This document shows, in pieces, positions 14,418 to 15,463 of a stretch of DNA of 15,463 nt. The stretch spans positions 1 through 15,463 of the forward strand of contig WOZA01000085.1 of the NCBI GenBank assembly GCA_011620505.1, read 5' to 3'. Origin of the DNA: Anaerolineaceae bacterium (GTDB taxonomy: Bacteria; Chloroflexota; Anaerolineae; Anaerolineales; Anaerolineaceae). The position numbers and the translations under genes were made by a program. Position 1 is the first letter of the stretch. Each line of letters begins with the position of its first letter. The notes below the pieces were generated by a model. It searched no databases and had not been told where the DNA came from. It was given only the letters and a program-made list of their open reading frames with translations.

Positions 14418-14831
14418 TTATCGAATGGCAACGACTTGTATTTCCACCAAAAGCCCCGGCAGCGCCAGGTCGGTCACACCTACTGTCGTTCCGGTGGGAA
14501 TCGCCATGGGGAGGATTTCAGCCTTAATCTCGAAAATCTTGATTGATTTTTCGCTGAAGGTGCCTTCCGAATCATCAGTGTGAACAACCATCATGAGAAC
14601 TTGAACAATGTTCTCCGCGCTGTAGCCCGCGGCGTCCAGCGCCACTTTGATGTTCTCCCAGGTCTTGCGCGTTTGTGCTTCGAATGTGGGAAGTAATCTC
14701 ACGTTGTCGGACCAATCCACGCCACCCTGGCCGGAAATGAACAGATACCCACCGACCTCAGTTGCATCGCAACCCCCGATCTGAGTGCAAAACTCGCCGC
14801 TTCCCGGAAGAAAAATATCTCGCTTCTGCAT
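14418..14831 (-). CDS. Rid/YjgF/YER057c/UK114 family protein, copy 2
   Basis: A 137-residue Rid-family protein, roughly half identical by eye to the one at 11470-11898. It shares the N-terminal PGSGEFC, the second cysteine in GGCDA, FISGQGGVDW, KIFEIKAEILP and the C-terminal IPTGTTVGVTDLALPGLLVEIQVVAI. The position of the RidA catalytic arginine is again alanine (A123), so the pair forms its own subgroup and may bind or hydrolyse something other than the 2-aminoacrylate handled by RidA. The ATG at 14831 is chosen because its product aligns with copy 1 from the first residue and AAGGAG lies ten bases upstream; a TTG seven codons earlier is less likely. This is the first gene of Block A, behind a promoter-like region shared in layout with Block B. 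Confidence 0.92.
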   Translation of the reverse strand: MQKRDIFLPGSGEFCTQIGGCDATEVGGYLFISGQGGVDWSDNVRLLPTFEAQTRKTWENIKVALDAAGYSAENIVQVLMMVVHTDDSEGTFSEKSIKIFEIKAEILPMAIPTGTTVGVTDLALPGLLVEIQVVAIR

Positions 14832-14841
14832 GCTTCTGTTT

Positions 14842-14864
14842 CTCCTTATCAACCGATCGATAAG
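14842..14864 (-). repeat. Leader block shared with the Block B leader (copy A)
   Basis: On the minus strand this segment begins CTTATCGATCG and ends with AAGGAG, the ribosome binding site of Rid copy 2. It matches 9162-9140 at 17 of 23 positions by eye and lies at nearly the same distance from its start codon. A TATAAG box lies just upstream, as TATAGC does in the Block B copy. The similarity suggests one regulator or one ancestral promoter for both blocks. Confidence 0.4.
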
Positions 14865-14876
14865 CTTATAGCATGC

Positions 14877-14892
14877 TGCATGCCAAACGCCA
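14877..14892 (-). promoter_or_regulatory. Weak candidate promoter for Block A (GG-N10-GC)
   Basis: On the minus strand TGGCGT (14892-14887), five bases, then ATGCA (14881-14877) gives GG-N10-GC with partial match to the sigma-54 consensus. It would yield a leader of similar length to that proposed for Block B (-12 GC 46-47 bases before the ATG, versus 48-49). The -12 part overlaps the GCATGC-T-GCATGC palindrome. A sigma-70 reading with TATAAG as -10 is also possible but lacks a good -35. Alone this is near chance; the parallel with Block B raises it. Confidence 0.3.
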
Positions 14893-15093
14893 CATACTCA
14901 AAAGATATAAAACATAAGAGACTGTTTTAAATGAAAATAAGAGGGGTGAGTGGGTTTCGCGCCAGCAACGAACAGGGTCGCAACATTCGCCAGAAGCAAC
15001 TACCGATGCACCACGAAGCAACACAGCAGCGATCAAAATGCACCGCCATGACTCACGCTCACACTAATAGCTGATGGGTTTTACCCGGCGGGT

Positions 15094-15143
15094 TGGAACC
15101 GCCCCGGCTTTGAGGAGGCTCTTTTCTCTGAGAAGATTAAGCC
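15094..15143 (+). mobile_element. Probable left end of an IS3-family element
   Basis: The stretch from 15094 (TGGAACCGCCCCGG, followed by a GAGGAGGCT tail) resembles left terminal inverted repeats of IS3-family elements, which begin TG and commonly contain an AACCGCCCCGG core. It directly precedes the orfA remnant that starts at 15144. The exact boundary is uncertain because the right end lies outside the window, so no target duplication can be checked. Confidence 0.55.
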
Positions 15144-15463
15144 ATGAGCAAGAAGTCAAACAAATTTTCGCCCGAGGTCCGCGAACGCGCTGTTAGGTGC
15201 AGGAGCACCGAGGCGAGCACCCCTCGCTGTGGGCGGCCATTGAATCGATTGCACCCAAGATCGGCTGCGTTCCCCAGACGCTCAACGAATGGGTCAAGCG
15301 TGATGAGATCGACACGGGCGCCAGAGCCGGCGTCACGACGACCGACTGGCAGCGCCTAAAAGAGCTTGAACGCGATAACAAGGAGTGCACAAAGCCAACG
15401 AGATCCTCAAGCTGGCCAGCGCCATTTTTGTCCAGGCGGAGCTCGAGTGCCGTCTGAAGTCCT
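15144..15463 (+). pseudogene. IS3-family transposase orfA, frameshifted and cut by the window edge
   Basis: The product begins MSKKSNKFSPEVRERAVR, the standard start of IS3-group OrfA (helix-turn-helix DNA-binding subunit), but the frame breaks near 15197. The expected sequence continues one frame over (QEHRGEHPSLWAAIESIAP, KIGCVPQTLNEWVKRDE) until a second break near 15386. After that a third frame restores the usual leucine-zipper-like end (KANEILKLASAIFVQAELE). Comparison with the family suggests loss of about four bases at the first site and one at the second. Two lesions within 200 bases make an active OrfA unlikely unless the sequence contains errors. This is the only plus-strand gene remnant in the window. 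It is noticeably GC-richer than the operon, consistent with separate origin. OrfB would lie beyond the edge. Confidence 0.85.

Larger units (their letters stand above)
14832..15093. other. Upstream region of Block A
   Basis: No gene is seen. The part nearest the rid gene (14832-14950) is AT-rich and holds the leader block, a TATA-like box, the GCATGCTGCATGC palindrome at 14871-14883 and a GG-N10-GC element. The rest up to the insertion-sequence end is featureless to my eye. The insertion sequence may have replaced what originally lay upstream, possibly including a regulator gene; this cannot be judged from the window. Confidence 0.5.

Noticed and set aside
15193..15390. Minus-strand open frame within the insertion-sequence remnant.
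   Set aside because: The plus-strand reading matches IS3 OrfA across three frames; the minus-strand translation is a shadow.
1..15463. CRISPR arrays, tRNA or rRNA genes.
   Set aside because: I looked for regularly spaced direct repeats and for tRNA-like or rRNA-like segments and saw none.

Overview
This window looks like an accessory catabolic or biosynthetic island from a proteobacterium, most likely a gammaproteobacterium. That guess rests on the DUF1302 / DUF1329 / MMPL-type RND cassette, the beta-class glutathione S-transferase and an IS3-type insertion sequence. The taxon is inference; no ribosomal or other marker gene is present. All thirteen intact genes lie on the minus strand, mostly separated by less than 80 bases, so transcription runs from high to low coordinates.

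Block A (14831 to 9484) encodes soluble flavin-dependent chemistry. In transcription order it holds a Rid-family protein, an acyl-CoA-dehydrogenase-fold flavoprotein, a luciferase-like monooxygenase, a second Rid protein, a second acyl-CoA-dehydrogenase-fold flavoprotein and a beta-class GST. The rid-acad pair is a diverged duplication flanking the luciferase-like gene. Neither flavoprotein shows the catalytic glutamate of ordinary acyl-CoA dehydrogenases, so oxygenase or oxidase chemistry is a fair alternative.

A 352-base gap (9132-9483) carries a GG-N10-GC promoter-like site and a palindrome. Block B (9131 to 837) follows: a SnoaL/NTF2-like protein, a RibBA-like protein with an intact DHBP-synthase domain but a degenerate GTP cyclohydrolase II domain, a membrane-anchored YCF48/BNR-type propeller, an RND/MMPL transporter, a DUF1302 outer-membrane barrel and a DUF1329 periplasmic protein. 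The last four look like a trans-envelope route for a hydrophobic molecule. A strong hairpin overlaps the DUF1329 stop codon. Beyond it, behind its own palindrome-rich upstream region, lies a short-chain flavin reductase (730 to 242) that could supply reduced flavin to the Block A enzymes.

Working model (inference): a small hydrophobic, possibly nitrogen-bearing compound is moved across the envelope by the RND/YCF48/DUF1302/DUF1329 module. It is oxidised by the luciferase-like enzyme and the two flavoproteins, using FMNH2 or FADH2 from the flavin reductase. Reactive imine/enamine or electrophilic intermediates are cleared by the Rid proteins and GST, and the RibBA-like protein boosts flavin supply. 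The leaders of Block A and Block B resemble each other, suggesting co-regulation. No regulator, CoA ligase or thiolase is seen in the window.

The right edge (about 15094-15463) is the left end of an IS3-family element whose orfA carries two frameshifts. The left edge (1-241) holds no gene I can support.
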